Source: Ailurus styani (lineage: Eukaryota > Chordata > Mammalia > Carnivora > Ailuridae). From it: a stretch of 64,000 nt of DNA. The stretch's first letter is position 1. The number at the start of each line of letters is the position of its first letter. The DNA lies in contig LNAC01000136.1 of assembly GCA_002007465.1 (NCBI GenBank), forward strand, positions 2,144,840 through 2,208,839, written 5' to 3'. A model generated the notes under the pieces. It saw nothing but the letters and a program-made list of their open reading frames with translations. It was not told the origin of the DNA and made no database searches. Positions 25,167 to 35,784 of the stretch are shown here, piece by piece. The translations under genes were made by a program, and so were the position numbers.

Positions 25167-27615
25167 ACAGGACACGCTTTCTTAAAGGCAGCCTGTAAAA
25201 AGCCATCAAAGCCAATACTCAAAGAGCTGTCTCTGTTAAGCACCGCTTCTGTGGTTCGCGAGGTTAGTCACACGTCCGACACGCCCTGGAAAACAGTCCC
25301 CATCACCACCGAGAGTTTCAGTGCAAAAACTTGCCACGTGTGAATTCAGACAGCACTGCCTATAGGGTACGATCCGTTTCTGCTTTCTACCTATAGCCCC
25401 TCTTGCCCCTCATTGTCCTGCCCCCACATACTCTGGGGGTTAACATGATCTAGTCTTCCCTGTAGCTTTCCTATCCCTCCCTGCTCTCCACAAATGTCAA
25501 TGGAATAAAGCAAATTGATGGATATAGTATTGTACAGTTCTCCTATATGCTTGCCTCGAAAACACAAATTTCTCCCGACACCACTGATGTACCCGCGATC
25601 AGTGTGAGCGTCATGTGAAATTTACATGTGCTGATGCACAATTTTGTCCTAGAAACTTTAAGTGAATGTAGAAAATGCATCGCCATGGAAATACACAAAA
25701 CCCACACAACCACACACCTGAGGAGCACCATGGTCCACACTTGTCCACATCTGCTGCTGCTACTCCCTGATTTGGAGTACCTCACCTTCCACCTTGCGGT
25801 AACCAGCAAGTTGCCGTGATTCCCAAGGCCACCTGGGGGTAGGGACAGGGGATATCCTCCACTCTGCTTAATTTTCCTCCCTATTCTTCATTCTTTTTCA
25901 AAATTTTCATCTCTATTTTCCCCCCAACTTTTTTCTCTTGCACAGAGCGGCAGGCATGTGAGTAGGAGCGGACATAATGTGCACACACTTCCACAAGCAA
26001 ACTTCAGGTGTTTTTCGAGATAAAGTGGCGCATTTATTATAATTTTACGTATCTCGTAACCACTTAACATGGATGCAACTGGGTTACTTTTTCAAATAGG
26101 TCGCTACCATTTTTTGTGTGTGCATCACTGATTAAGTTTCTGAGTGCTGAGCTCAAATTTCACTGTCTTATTACTTGGCAGTTTTAGGTTTTGCAGAGTG
26201 CAAGTGTTTTTAGGAAGGCCTATGTTGCACTACAGCAGAATGAACCGTATATTGAAAGTTATCAGTGACTTTTTTGGTATTGAAGCTTCAAGATTCTTCC
26301 TCAGCATTTCAGGATAAATTAGGATAAATACATTAGCTCGCATTGCCTCACATTATGATCCTTGGTGCTACATTCACTATAACTTTAAACAATGTAATCT
26401 GGACAGCAATCGCCAGGACTGAAAGAAAACCATCCAGTTTAATTTAGATTCCTTTTTTTGTTTAGAAGGCTCTGAAAAATTCTATTGAAATCAGTTTATG
26501 ATTAATGCTTTTACCATTGAACACAATCTGCAACATTTACCGAATTATTAGCCAACGGCATGCTTTCCCCAGTAACTTTCTTGAGGCTTCTTTGTAGATG
26601 GTGAAAAGAGGAAGAAAAGAAAAGAAGAAACCCACATGCAGTCACAATTATCTAGGTCAGACGGTTTTAGCTAAACTTATTGACTTAGTTAATCAAATCA
26701 TACTCGCTGAGAAATTTTTTCCTAAAGAAAAAAACAGGCTGGAAATAGCATGTAAAAAATGGGCAAAACACTGCTTTCTGCTACTTCTGAGATTTCAGAC
26801 TAAAACATGTAAGTAAAAATCGAAATGATGGCATTTCGATCATAGCATTATCCTGGAGGAGCCTTGCAGTAAAAGGAAAAAAGCTAATGTGATCTAGAGA
26901 TTAGAAATATCTACTAATCCTTTAAAGAATCCGGGTCATTTTAAGCAAGAAAAACCATTCCCATTTACTTACTGAAGAACGTTAAGATATTCCATGGTAT
27001 CAAATGGATGTGCATTTTCACCTGCTCTCACAGGAACTGCTGTACTGACTGGAGAGTGGAAAAGTGGTTAAATGGGTTTCTATGGCTCTTGAATGTGAAG
27101 ATAAGAAAGGTAATGGGTTCTCTACATGGTGAACCTTATAGGTATTTCACGTCTATTAGTGGAAAACACAATCACTACAGAACCGAAGAAAGGAGCAGCT
27201 AATAAGTTAGCCCCTGGCAGAGACCTCAAGCACAGGAGTCAACCAAATTTACTGAATTTAACCAAATAAATTAACTCTTTTGGGGTATACTTCGTTTTGC
27301 CTTTCCCTTTAGCAACCCATCCCCAAAAAGGGGTCACGGGCCAATTACCTCATGAGGGGCAGTATTCCCCAGCCGTGCCCTCAAGATATGGAAATGCTGA
27401 GTCATTCCCTAGGGTTCTCTCTGTGACCATTCTTACCATGGAGACCAGCCCTTTTTATTACCCAGAAGCTTCAGTGGGAAGACACCTGTTCACCTTGGAG
27501 CAAATTTACAGATCATTTGTTACCAAGGCTTTCTAAGGAAATACTTCCCTCACCACAAGTGGAAAACAAAAATCCTTGGCAGCCATTGGCCACCCACCCT
27601 TCAGCTGGGCCTTAC
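25167..27615 (-). other. PCSK5: PCSK5 intron immediately after exon B, no repeat recognised
   Basis: This 2.4 kb region next to the donor site lacks recognisable SINE or LINE insertions. No coding sequence is seen; the exon encoding HGTRCAG is absent. A plausible place for conserved splicing or regulatory elements, but I see no specific motif. Confidence 0.5.
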
Positions 27616-27692
27616 TTGTTCTCGTTGCTTGCATCGTAACGAGGCATTGGGTCCAGGTCGTTCCCGTTCACGTCACAACTCGCCAGAGCATC
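27616..27692 (-). CDS. PCSK5: PCSK5 coding exon B: Ca-binding loop before catalytic His
   Basis: This is a 77-nt exon that follows exon A after a 3.5 kb intron. The acceptor ends ggctgtag just above 27692, after a long TC-rich tract. The donor is gtaag at 27615-27611. It encodes DALASCDVNGNDLDPMPRY then DASNEN, followed by the first two bases (AA) of a Lys codon that must be completed by a G in the next exon. The peptide equals my recollection of human PCSK5 residues 188-213. The Asp residues at 194, 199 and 201 line up with the Ca ligands D174, D179 and D181 of furin. The next exon should open with the catalytic His in HGTRCAGEV; it is not found between 27615 and 1. The exon is too short for an ATG-based ORF search and shows only by homology. 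Confidence 0.96.
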
Positions 27693-28454
27693 CTACAGCC
27701 ACAGAGGAGAGAGCGAGAGGAGACAGACGTTTAGTAATTAGCCATTAACCTGAAGGCTCATGCATTCTTAAACACATTTCTGCAAGAGAGTGATTAGGTT
27801 AAATAATACATTCATGGTTTGGTGGTATCAGAATGTCATGTTCAGTAATAATCACTGTTGTATTTTTCTCCTTAAGGTGAAGACATATTCTCCACAGACC
27901 AAGGAAGAACCCAGACGATTCTTGCCAACACATTTTCCCTCATCTCCGGAACTGACCTCTCACCCAATTCCTCTCAAGAGGTCCCCGACAACCACCAAGT
28001 ATTCTTGGACTCTCTGGAAGCCAAGTGATATTTATTTTTCCAGGGATTCTCTCTCTATTCCTTCCTTCATTTCTGGACATATCTCTGGATTTCCACATTT
28101 CTTTCTTTTGATTTTCTAAATTTCCAAAAAGAAATTACTGGCTTATACTTTTACTCCAATTTATATCACAGTAGGTAGAACTAATTAAGAACGTTTTGTA
28201 TTTTCTGACGCTTTAGGGTAATTCCTGATTTCAGTTTTAGTGGAAGTCAACACTATCCTTGTTTTCTAGCTTTATCAAAGGCTGTGGTTTCTGGAAATAA
28301 TGTGAAGTGCATAGAGTCTGATGTCGGGAGAAATTATGCAAAATACACAGGCCACGTAAAGGTGGTAGGTAAGTCCCTGCTTCTCGTACAAAGTCGGCCC
28401 CACAGCCCCCCTGTATTGGTCACTAGAGCATGAATGGTGTGTATCTAGTATAAC

Positions 28455-28610
28455 TGACTACCTTTACTTGTAAGGAAACAGAGGCCTAAGACAGGCTGAG
28501 TAACTTGGCCAAAGAAATGAAGCAAACCAGCTTGTGGAACCAAGACTGGAATGCAGCCCACGTGCCCCTCGACTTCAACCACTGTGCTCTTCTCTACACT
28601 TAGCTCCAAC
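28455..28610 (-). repeat. MIR relic within the intron between exons
   Basis: 'cctttacttgtaaggaaacagaggcctaag', 'ctgagtaacttggccaaag', 'ggaaccaagactggaatgcagccc', 'actgtgctcttctctac' are in the order of antisense MIR. Confidence 0.75.
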
Positions 28611-29442
28611 ATAGGGCAACTGAGAAGCATCGGTACTGCTCATCACACAGATATGTTCTAGAGAATTCTCTTTCAAGGTGGGGGGAAATGAAAGAGGCAA
28701 GGAATGCATTACAATTGGGTTAAAGCTGTCTGTGTTTCATCAAATACATTCCTAGCTCATGGGGGGCAGGAACACCCCAAAAAACCCCATACTGTGTATG
28801 ACCAGAAAGACTTCTCTGCTGGGACAGAGGTCCCCACTCTGTTCTTTATTCGAAATGGGCTCACTCACTGTAGCCATCAGGCCCCAGCTTCTACCCTTAT
28901 CGACAGAGGAGACGCACGGAAATTTCTTTTTAGTTCTCAAATTCTATTCTGTGAGCGCTGCGTGTGCTTGCAGGCAGGGTGAGAGGAGCCCCTCGAATGT
29001 TTTGTTCAAATGAGAAGGAAATGAATTTGCACTTCCTTCTCTTTTTAACCTTAGGGAAAAATCATCTAATTTAGCGGAAATTGTTTCAACATGTCATTGT
29101 AAAAAATTAATCTGTGAAGTTTCTTGGTTGAATGTTTGACACGGAACAGGTGACAGGGTGGAAGACTGGGAGGAAAGATTCAAGTGTGAGGTGACACTGG
29201 GGGTTCGTGTGAAGGTCTCCGTGGGTCAGAAATATGGGTCACCGTGAGCCAGTGGCAGTTGCCGGGGCGCCAAAGAAGTGGCTTGGAGGTATTTTATTTG
29301 CAAAGATAAAACGGAGTGTCTTCAGGAAAATTAATTTGAGACTCAGTATCATGAAATAAACGAGACTGAGCACATGAGAAAGGAACACTGGAAAGAATGT
29401 GGCGCGCTCTCTCTAAATGGTTTCATGAGAAGCTGGAGCAGT

Positions 29443-29445
<3 letters not shown>

Positions 29446-29475
<30 letters not shown>
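29446..29475. repeat. (GA)n microsatellite
   Basis: gagagagagagagagagaga followed by gagagtgagcgagc; about 15 units. Confidence 0.9.
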
Positions 29476-29478
<3 letters not shown>

Positions 29479-31019
29479 GCGAGCATGGGGTCAGAGGAGA
29501 CACGGAGAGGAAACCCATGGTACCCAGAAACTAAACCTTCCCCTGCTGAGGGAGATGGAGAGGAGGAGAGAGCGATCAGATTTCAAGAAGGCATCATATC
29601 CCTGTCTGTGAAACTTGGCCTAAGGGAAAGGTCAGGCCCATGCTGAGTGAGCCCAGGACGACACCCCCCAGGGCTGCTGTGTCCACTGAGGCAGCAAGTG
29701 CGCCGGGACGGCAAGTCCTTGGCGCTGCTGGGTGGAGGGAACCCGGGGGCAGGGCCCGCCGCACGGTTCTCTGCCAGCTCAGGGCACAGGGGGGTGGGCA
29801 GAGCTTGCTGCAGTCACTCCTTTAATGGCCGTGAACCGGAATATGGAAGACAGAAGTCTGCAGAGACCAGGTCCTCCCGGTCACAGAGCTCGGGATTCTC
29901 TGGGGGTCCCCTCCGTAAACACGGGCCAAAGCTTCCCACCCCGACCCGTGACCTTCCTCCTTTAGGGTCAGTAAGACTCCTGCAAAGGGAAGCAGAGCAG
30001 ACGTCACCATGATTTAGAGCTGCCTGTATTTCCAGAGATAGGAGAGGAAGCTTTAAGCGGCTAGAAAATCACCGATTTTGAGAGAAACTTTTTTTTCAGC
30101 ATCGACACGGAATATAATTTAGGGGCACCTGACACAGCCTGAATTTTGGCATCAGGAAGGAAGGGGGTGGGTGAGGGGATGGTTTGAGCGGCATGCAGTG
30201 AGATCAGTGCTCCTGGGTGGAAACCGATGTCACGAGAGGTCTGAGGGGAAGTCAGAAGACGTGGGTGTGAGCGGGGTCCACGGATTTTCCGCAGAGCCCT
30301 CATGGGAATCTGAGTTGTATTTGCAGATAATAGGGGTTCGTTGCAAGCTCTTTATAAGATCATTGCATGTTCTGTATTTAAACCCTAAGGTGTCGGGAAA
30401 CACAAGATTTGCAGCCGGCAGAGAATGGCATTTTGAGAGAGAATTATGGCACTTGCAACCGAACTTAGAAAGGAGAAGCCTTCTGGAAGGAAGGAACTTG
30501 GAGAGGAGAGTTGAGAGAGATCGCTGACACACTTCTAGGCAGCAGATATCAGTGGTGGTAGAGGGGACCCAGAGGCCCAAGGGGCAGAAAGTGACCCCAG
30601 GGTTCCATGGGCCCTTGGGTATCAAAACCAGGATTTTCAATCCAAGTACTGAGTGCCCCCACTTTCCTTGCTCTGGGGTCTTGGGCTCATCCTACGACCC
30701 CCTGGAGGCCTGGAATCACAGTCCCTTCTTAAGAAAGGGAACTCAGGGCTTCCTGGGACTAGCAGGAAGCCAATCACTATTGTGCTTTGAAAAAGGAGAG
30801 TTAAAAAAAAGAGAGAGAGAAAGAAAGCAGTAGAAAAACTTGAGAAGAGTTCTAAGTACGTTTTTTCCCATGACAGAAACCGAGCAGGTTGGGGGGCGGC
30901 GTGGCTGAGCAGCTGGAAAGAGCCGTCACTCTGGGGAGCAGAGGGGGCTGGGGGTGGGGTTTCTGCTGCCTCACCCCTGCTTTGTGCCATCAGAACACCA
31001 AAGGCCTTGGGAGTTGAAA

Positions 31020-31535
31020 GCAACAGCTCACGCTCCCTGTACTCCGAGGGCGGAAGCGATGCGCAGGGCCTACTCGGCCGGCCGCACTTCCCGTAGCAGC
31101 CCCGCTTGTGGACGCTCCTCGCTCGCGCCCCCCCTTTCCCAGGAGGGAGGGGCTCCCGCCGGCGGCGCACACTCACGTAGTTCTGCACCAGGTCCGGGTG
31201 CGTCCTCTCGAGGCCGTCGTCCAGGATGGTCACCACGACGTTCCTCCCCGTGTAGCCTCTCTTCCAGGCCCCTTCGATGTTCATGTCTGACTGGCAGGGA
31301 TGGGTGTTGTCACTGCAGTGCTGAGGAAGGAGGAGGGAGAATTAGTGCGATGACCGATCATCGGAAGGTGGGAAAATCGCATCCTCCTGGAGATACCAGA
31401 GCAGGGCAGCGGCAACGTGGAGGGGCCGACGGCGGGAGCTCGGGTCTCTAGCGTGACAGCCAGAGAAGGCAGGAAGGGTGGACGTGGGCCAGGCGGCCGC
31501 ACAGAAATCTCCCGCCGGCTCGGCCCTGTCCTAAT
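31020..31535. promoter_or_regulatory. Intragenic CpG island spanning PCSK5 exon A
   Basis: Hand count gives 27 CpG dinucleotides between 31021 and 31260, close to the number expected from base composition and far above the depleted level elsewhere. A second, weaker block runs through 31345-31535. The surrounding intron is ordinary AT-rich DNA. The block covers exon A and both its splice sites. It could be an orphan CpG island (internal promoter or methylation-controlled element) or simply a GC-biased recombination patch. I saw no clear TATA box and have no transcript evidence. Confidence 0.6.
31177..31320 (-). CDS. PCSK5: PCSK5 coding exon A: start of catalytic domain with active-site Asp
   Basis: This is a 144-nt exon, phase 0 at both ends, encoding 48 residues. 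It starts HCSDNTHPCQSD, continues MNIEGAWKRGYTG and ends HPDLVQNY. The acceptor is a pyrimidine-rich tract ending ttcctcag just above 31320; the donor is gtgagt at 31176-31171. By alignment to furin, the first Asp of LDDG is the catalytic Asp (residue 173 in human PCSK5 numbering) and the Asp of HPDL is a Ca ligand. The words MNIEGAW and RTHPDL separate PCSK5 from PCSK6, which reads MNVQAAW and RNHPDL. Against the human protein as I recall it there are four changes: TGK to TGR, NIVV to NVVV, DDGI to DDGL, and DLM to DLV. Each is explained by an A-to-G or A-to-C change. The exon is very GC-rich and sits in a CpG island. Its reading frame stays open about 180 codons into the following intron, to 30637, but the donor matches consensus well, so I treat that extension as intron. 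Confidence 0.97.
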
Positions 31536-32344
31536 GCCATAGGTCCATTGGAAAAAGAGAGTCAAATCAATTACATCCCAGCAGCTTAATAGGGGTGTAT
31601 CATTTTATTGTCAGCACGTATTAATGATACGTGGAAAGGCGTTGTAACATTTCATTCATAAACCCAGACTAGGCAAGTGGAGAACATGCACTTGATCATT
31701 TCTTAACCAGGCACCTGGAAGCCGAGCAAGCCCAAAGTGAGAACTCGGGCAGCTTTCGGACGGTGTCAGCCAGAGAGGGGCTACTGTCAGAAGCCCATGA
31801 ATGAGGGGAAAAAGTAACAGTTTCATCCAATCCCTTTTGTGGAATTAACCACAGCGGTCGCACCACGACAGGCAGGGAGCAGGCACACTCGGTCAGCGGT
31901 ACTTGGAGAAGGGAATGAGGGTGGGGACAGGAACCGTGTGCCAGGGATTCAGAGGGCGAGCTGGAGAAACAAAGGATCTTAGCTCATTAGGTTCAGAGTC
32001 ATTTCCTTCCACAACGGCTACAACATGTAAATGTAGCAAGAAATGCATGAAACCAGCAGCTCTTCCTGATAGACTAACATTCATCCAACCCACACAGTGG
32101 CTCCCTCCAAGTCCACCTCTTTGAAATATCCCTAAAGGGCCTTGTTTCCCAGGTTCTTAAGACGTCACAGAGGAACAAAGGAAAAAAGACGTGCTGTAAC
32201 ATAAAGCCGTCATAACATGGGCCACTCTGGATCTTAACCGTGCTCCATTTTCTTGCTGCCTTTGTAACAGTTCAGCTCTTCAGGAGCAGGAGAGAATGCG
32301 AGCTTTACAGGCTCTGAACATAATGGAGACCCCACTGCCCCTGA
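31536..32344. other. Intronic sequence upstream of exon A, nothing recognised
   Basis: No gene or clear repeat. This is intron 5' to exon A on the transcribed minus strand. Confidence 0.45.
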
Positions 32345-32830
32345 CTCAGTTTCCTGAGCACCTACTACCTGCTGGGGGTATGGTGGCAAGCAGGCAGATA
32401 AGGTTCCTGTCCTAATGAGCCTTCCAAAGGTGAGACACCATTCAGAGCTCTTCTTGGGTTTCAAAGGAATGATAAAGGGTGGGTGATATGAGGCAGATGC
32501 CGAGGGACCAGGGCATACCACTCTTTGGTCTCAGGAAGTGAAATCGGAGCTGACGCGTGAGGGGTGAGAAGGAGCTGCTCTGCCCAAGAACCTAGAGATA
32601 AGCGTCTTCTCAGTAGAGGACACAATCAATGCCAGGGTCACATAGGGTGGGGAACAGCTTAGCACGCTGTAGAGAGAAAGAAGGTGGCGTATAGCTGAAG
32701 CTCAGAGGACAAGGGAAAGACTGGTCTGGAAGATAGCCAATTAGAAGCGGAAGAGAGGTCAGACCATCCAGGGCTTTGTAACCATGACCGGGCTTTTATC
32801 CTAACTACAACCTAAATAAACAGAAGCTCA
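32345..32830 (-). repeat. L2 relic, antisense
   Basis: 'tgagcacctactacctgctg', 'aggttcctgtcctaatgagc' and 'accatccagggctttgtaac', 'cgggcttttatcctaac' match the antisense layout of a long L2 3' fragment. Diverged. Confidence 0.55.
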
Positions 32831-33300
32831 TCTCTTTCAGAACGTCATAAATCAAGATCTGATGCTAACGAGAGACAGATACCTCTAACGGCCCCTGATA
32901 TGAATTTGTAAATTTATTCTCCAAATGAGACTGCCTTTCTTTGAATATTATTAACACGCTTGGCGGTTTCAAGGATTCATTCTAACAAAGGGTGTACCCA
33001 TTTTTCACCGCAGGTAATATTAATGTCATAGAGCATGAGGGCTTATATATTTTCTGAACACTTGTATCTTTTTCTCACCACCTTGACTTCTTTCTGGCAT
33101 TCGAGGGCCTGCGTGTGTGTGCATGTATGCACATGTGCACACACACACACACACTCTACTATGACACTGACCTAAATTCTACTCTCTCCACCTCCCCCCA
33201 TTTTCCAGGCATAGCTCAGCACCTATACTTCTTCTCACAAAGACTTCTCACGGCCTTCAGCTGACTCATCGGTCTCTTCCCCATCTCTGAACTCAAGGAC
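32831..33300. other. Intronic sequence with CA/TG patch
   Basis: Alternating TG and CA (33109-33155: gcgtgtgtgtgcatgtatgc, then acacacacacacac). Nothing else recognised. Confidence 0.5.
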
Positions 33301-33319
33301 ACAGACAGACAGACAGACA

Positions 33320-33355
<36 letters not shown>
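33301..33355. repeat. Compound (CAGA)n(CA)n microsatellite
   Basis: About five ACAG units followed by about 16 CA units ending in ctctttcc. Confidence 0.95.
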
Positions 33356-33357
<2 letters not shown>

Positions 33358-34957
33358 TTCCTATACAATCCAACCCCCTACTTAATAAATTCTGCTGAAC
33401 TGCTCTTGACTGTTGAATCTTGTGTGTGAATTTCATCTTATTGACTGTAAACCCCGCTAAGACTATGCATTATATCAAGTCTAACCTCAATTGCGGTAAA
33501 TATTGGGCTGAGATCGCATGCCAGAACTGAGGGCATATCCTCAACCTCATTTCCAAGTTCACAACTGCTGTGATGCTCACTGCTCCAACCTCGTCAGAGA
33601 TATCTAGCCAGCTAATGCTTGGTTAATGGAGATGATCATGAAAGAAATAGTGTACATTTCCGAAATGTCTACATTTTCCAGAAGTCTCCTTCTGGCCAAG
33701 AGTGTGGGCCTCTCCTCACTGAACACTTTAATGTAACACAAAGCAACCTTGACAGGTTTCCATGTCATTTTCCTTTTCTCAGAACCTGTTCTGGCCACCT
33801 GTGCTATCGTTTGTGACATGAAGTAATGTTAATGTGGCCAAGAGGTGGGCTGGAGGAAGGAAATGTGCAGGAAATGGGTAACCCACAAATGAGATAACCA
33901 TCCTGGAGTGGAGGGGACGCTGCCTGAAATTGTAATTATGAAAATTGAAGGAAAGCAGCTGTCTATGGAAAACATGTGTGTTAAAAGTGAAGCAATTAGG
34001 TTTCTTTCTTCCACCTCTGCTCCTGTTGAATCCGACTTTAACAAATTAAATATTTTTGTACCATCTTTTTTTCTTTTCATCTGCCAACATGGAAAGGGAA
34101 GGAGGGAAAATAGCCAATTGGTACTTGCATTCAGACCATCTAGTATAGCAAGTAGCCAACATGTCAAAAGGAAAAGAAATCAGGGCCTGGGGTGTTTCCT
34201 GCAAATGAGTAATAAGGTCAGAGGACCCCTAAATCAGAATCCTAAATTCTGAACATGATCTTAAGATTTTTTTTAACACATATTTTAAGTGGTCTAGGCT
34301 TCCAAACATGTTTCTGATGGTTGTTTCATGCACCCAAGGTATCCAGAGACCAAAGACTATGGAATATACTGATACCAGTCAACAACGACCAAAGAGGAGA
34401 ATGAATTAATCACTTCCTTAACTGCCTCATTGAAATGGTCTCTAAACTGGGCCCTATTTACTTGACAGGAATCTATGCTACAGCATCACTCAAAGGCAAA
34501 AAGAACATATATTAGCACTGATTTCCTCAGACATAATCAATGTTGAGATCTCAGCCAGAGCTGGAACTCAAGACTAGTTTTCATAAATGTGTTACCACAT
34601 AGGTAGTCCATAGTCCGGTGTTCAAAAAAGAGGCCAGTCAAATCCTTCCAGCATATATGAAGATGATGCAAACCACATACGTGCTCAGTATATAAATACT
34701 TATAGTAAATGTATGCACCTTCGTTTCTGAATAATGTACTGTATTTTCAATGATGGTCTATGCACAGGTGACTAAATATTTAGAAATGATGCAAAATGGA
34801 AAATATCTGTAGAAACAATGCTTGCCACCTATGTCTCCCACTTCCTTATCCATAAAAGCTTTTATTTGGGAATGCACTTTCAAAGAGTTTGCTGTGTGGG
34901 CTCTAGAAATGGCCTTTTCCATACCTGGGTTATGAGCTGTTCTGCTTAAGGAATAGT
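33356..34957. other. Intronic sequence, no gene recognised
   Basis: AT-rich, unique-looking. Overlapping open frames on both strands at 33829-34252 have no recognisable motif. Confidence 0.4.
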
Positions 34958-35246
34958 GCAGAGAACCATAGGGGAAGGGACAGAAAACTGAATGGGAACA
35001 AATCAGAGAGGGAGACAAACAATGAGAGACTCTAGACTCCTGGGAAACAAACTGAGGGTTTTAGAAGGGAGGAGGGTGGGGGAATGGGGTAACTGGGTGA
35101 TGGGTATCAAGGAGGGCACGTGTTATGGTGAGCACTGGGTGTTATATCCAACTGATGAACCACTGGACACTACATCAAAAACTAATGATGTACTATATGT
35201 TGGCTAACTGAACATAATAACAAAAAATTTTTAAAAATAAATAATC
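34958..35246 (+). mobile_element. 5'-truncated carnivore L1, 3' UTR, sense
   Basis: 'gaacaaatcagagagggaga', 'aatgagagactctagactcc', 'aaactgagggttttagaagg', 'gagcactgggtgttatatcc', 'catcaaaaactaatgatgta' and the tail 'taacaaaaaatttttaaaaa' form the terminal 290 bp of the carnivore L1 3' UTR. It is well preserved, so fairly young. It is antisense to PCSK5. Confidence 0.9.
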
Positions 35247-35660
35247 ACTCTGGGTGTGTCTGCTTTTCTTGTGTCTTCATAAACACATCACAGTGTTTGC
35301 TCAATGAAAGAACAGTTTCTACTAAAAATAAATACATTTGTTATGTTTTCACCATCCTTTTCTTGGGGGATGAGTGGGAGATGACTCTCAATGTCATCTT
35401 TTTAAACTTCTCCAAGTTCTGAGGGCCTTCAATGGACTGCCAATTTATATGCTGCCAAGAGCCTACTAACACTGAAAACATCTATTGTTATCATTGATAC
35501 AGTGGCTCCTAAGACTGCATCTCTGAGAATACACTCTTCGTAAGAATGCAGAATATACAAAAATTCTGTTTTATAGACAAATTCAAAAACATAGCTAGTC
35601 AACTTAGTAAAGTGCGTATATACTTGAAATTCTTTGTAGAAGCTGGAGTTCAAAAGATGT
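35247..35660. other. Intronic sequence, nothing recognised
   Basis: No gene or repeat recognised. Confidence 0.4.
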
Positions 35661-35664
35661 AAGA

Positions 35665-35750
35665 AATTGCAAAAACAAAACAAAAACAAACAAACAAACC
35701 CCGAAAAACAAAAACAAAAAAGCAAAGCAAAACAAAAAACCCCAAAAAAT
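35665..35750. repeat. A-rich (CAAA)n low-complexity tract
   Basis: Irregular caaaacaaaacaaaaacaaa units with a few interruptions. The hydrophobic Phe-rich frame on the minus strand is a by-product of this tract. Confidence 0.85.
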
Positions 35751-35784
35751 CAAAATCCAGAATTGATACTCTCTTAGGGGAAAT

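Larger units (their letters stand above)
27693..31176 (-). other. PCSK5: PCSK5 intron between exons A and B
   Basis: This 3.48 kb intron begins gtgagt and ends gtag on the minus strand. It holds a MIR relic (28455-28610), a GA microsatellite (29446-29475) and a GC-rich stretch at 29640-30000. I see no further coding sequence. The exon A frame remains open to 30637 and would add a hydrophobic stretch (AFFLSLFFLTLLFQ) if the intron were retained, but nothing shows that it is translated. Confidence 0.85.

Noticed and set aside
1..27615. Search for the PCSK5 exon with the catalytic His (HGTRCAGEV) and later exons
   Set aside because: No matching codon string seen on the minus strand by eye; a tblastn would be decisive.
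30637..31284. A 215-residue minus-strand open frame taken as a single-exon gene
   Set aside because: Only its first 36 residues are PCSK5 and they stop at a consensus gtgagt donor; the rest is intron.
27616..31320. Assignment of the two exons to PCSK6, PCSK4 or furin
   Set aside because: MNIEGAW, RTHPDL and DALASCDVNGNDLDPMPRY fit PCSK5. PCSK6 has MNVQAAW and DSYASYDVNGNDYDPSPRY as I recall, and furin differs more.
30954..31451. A 165-residue plus-strand open frame across exon A
   Set aside because: It is the antisense shadow of the GC-rich exon and CpG island; Arg/Gly/Ser/Pro-rich with no domain.
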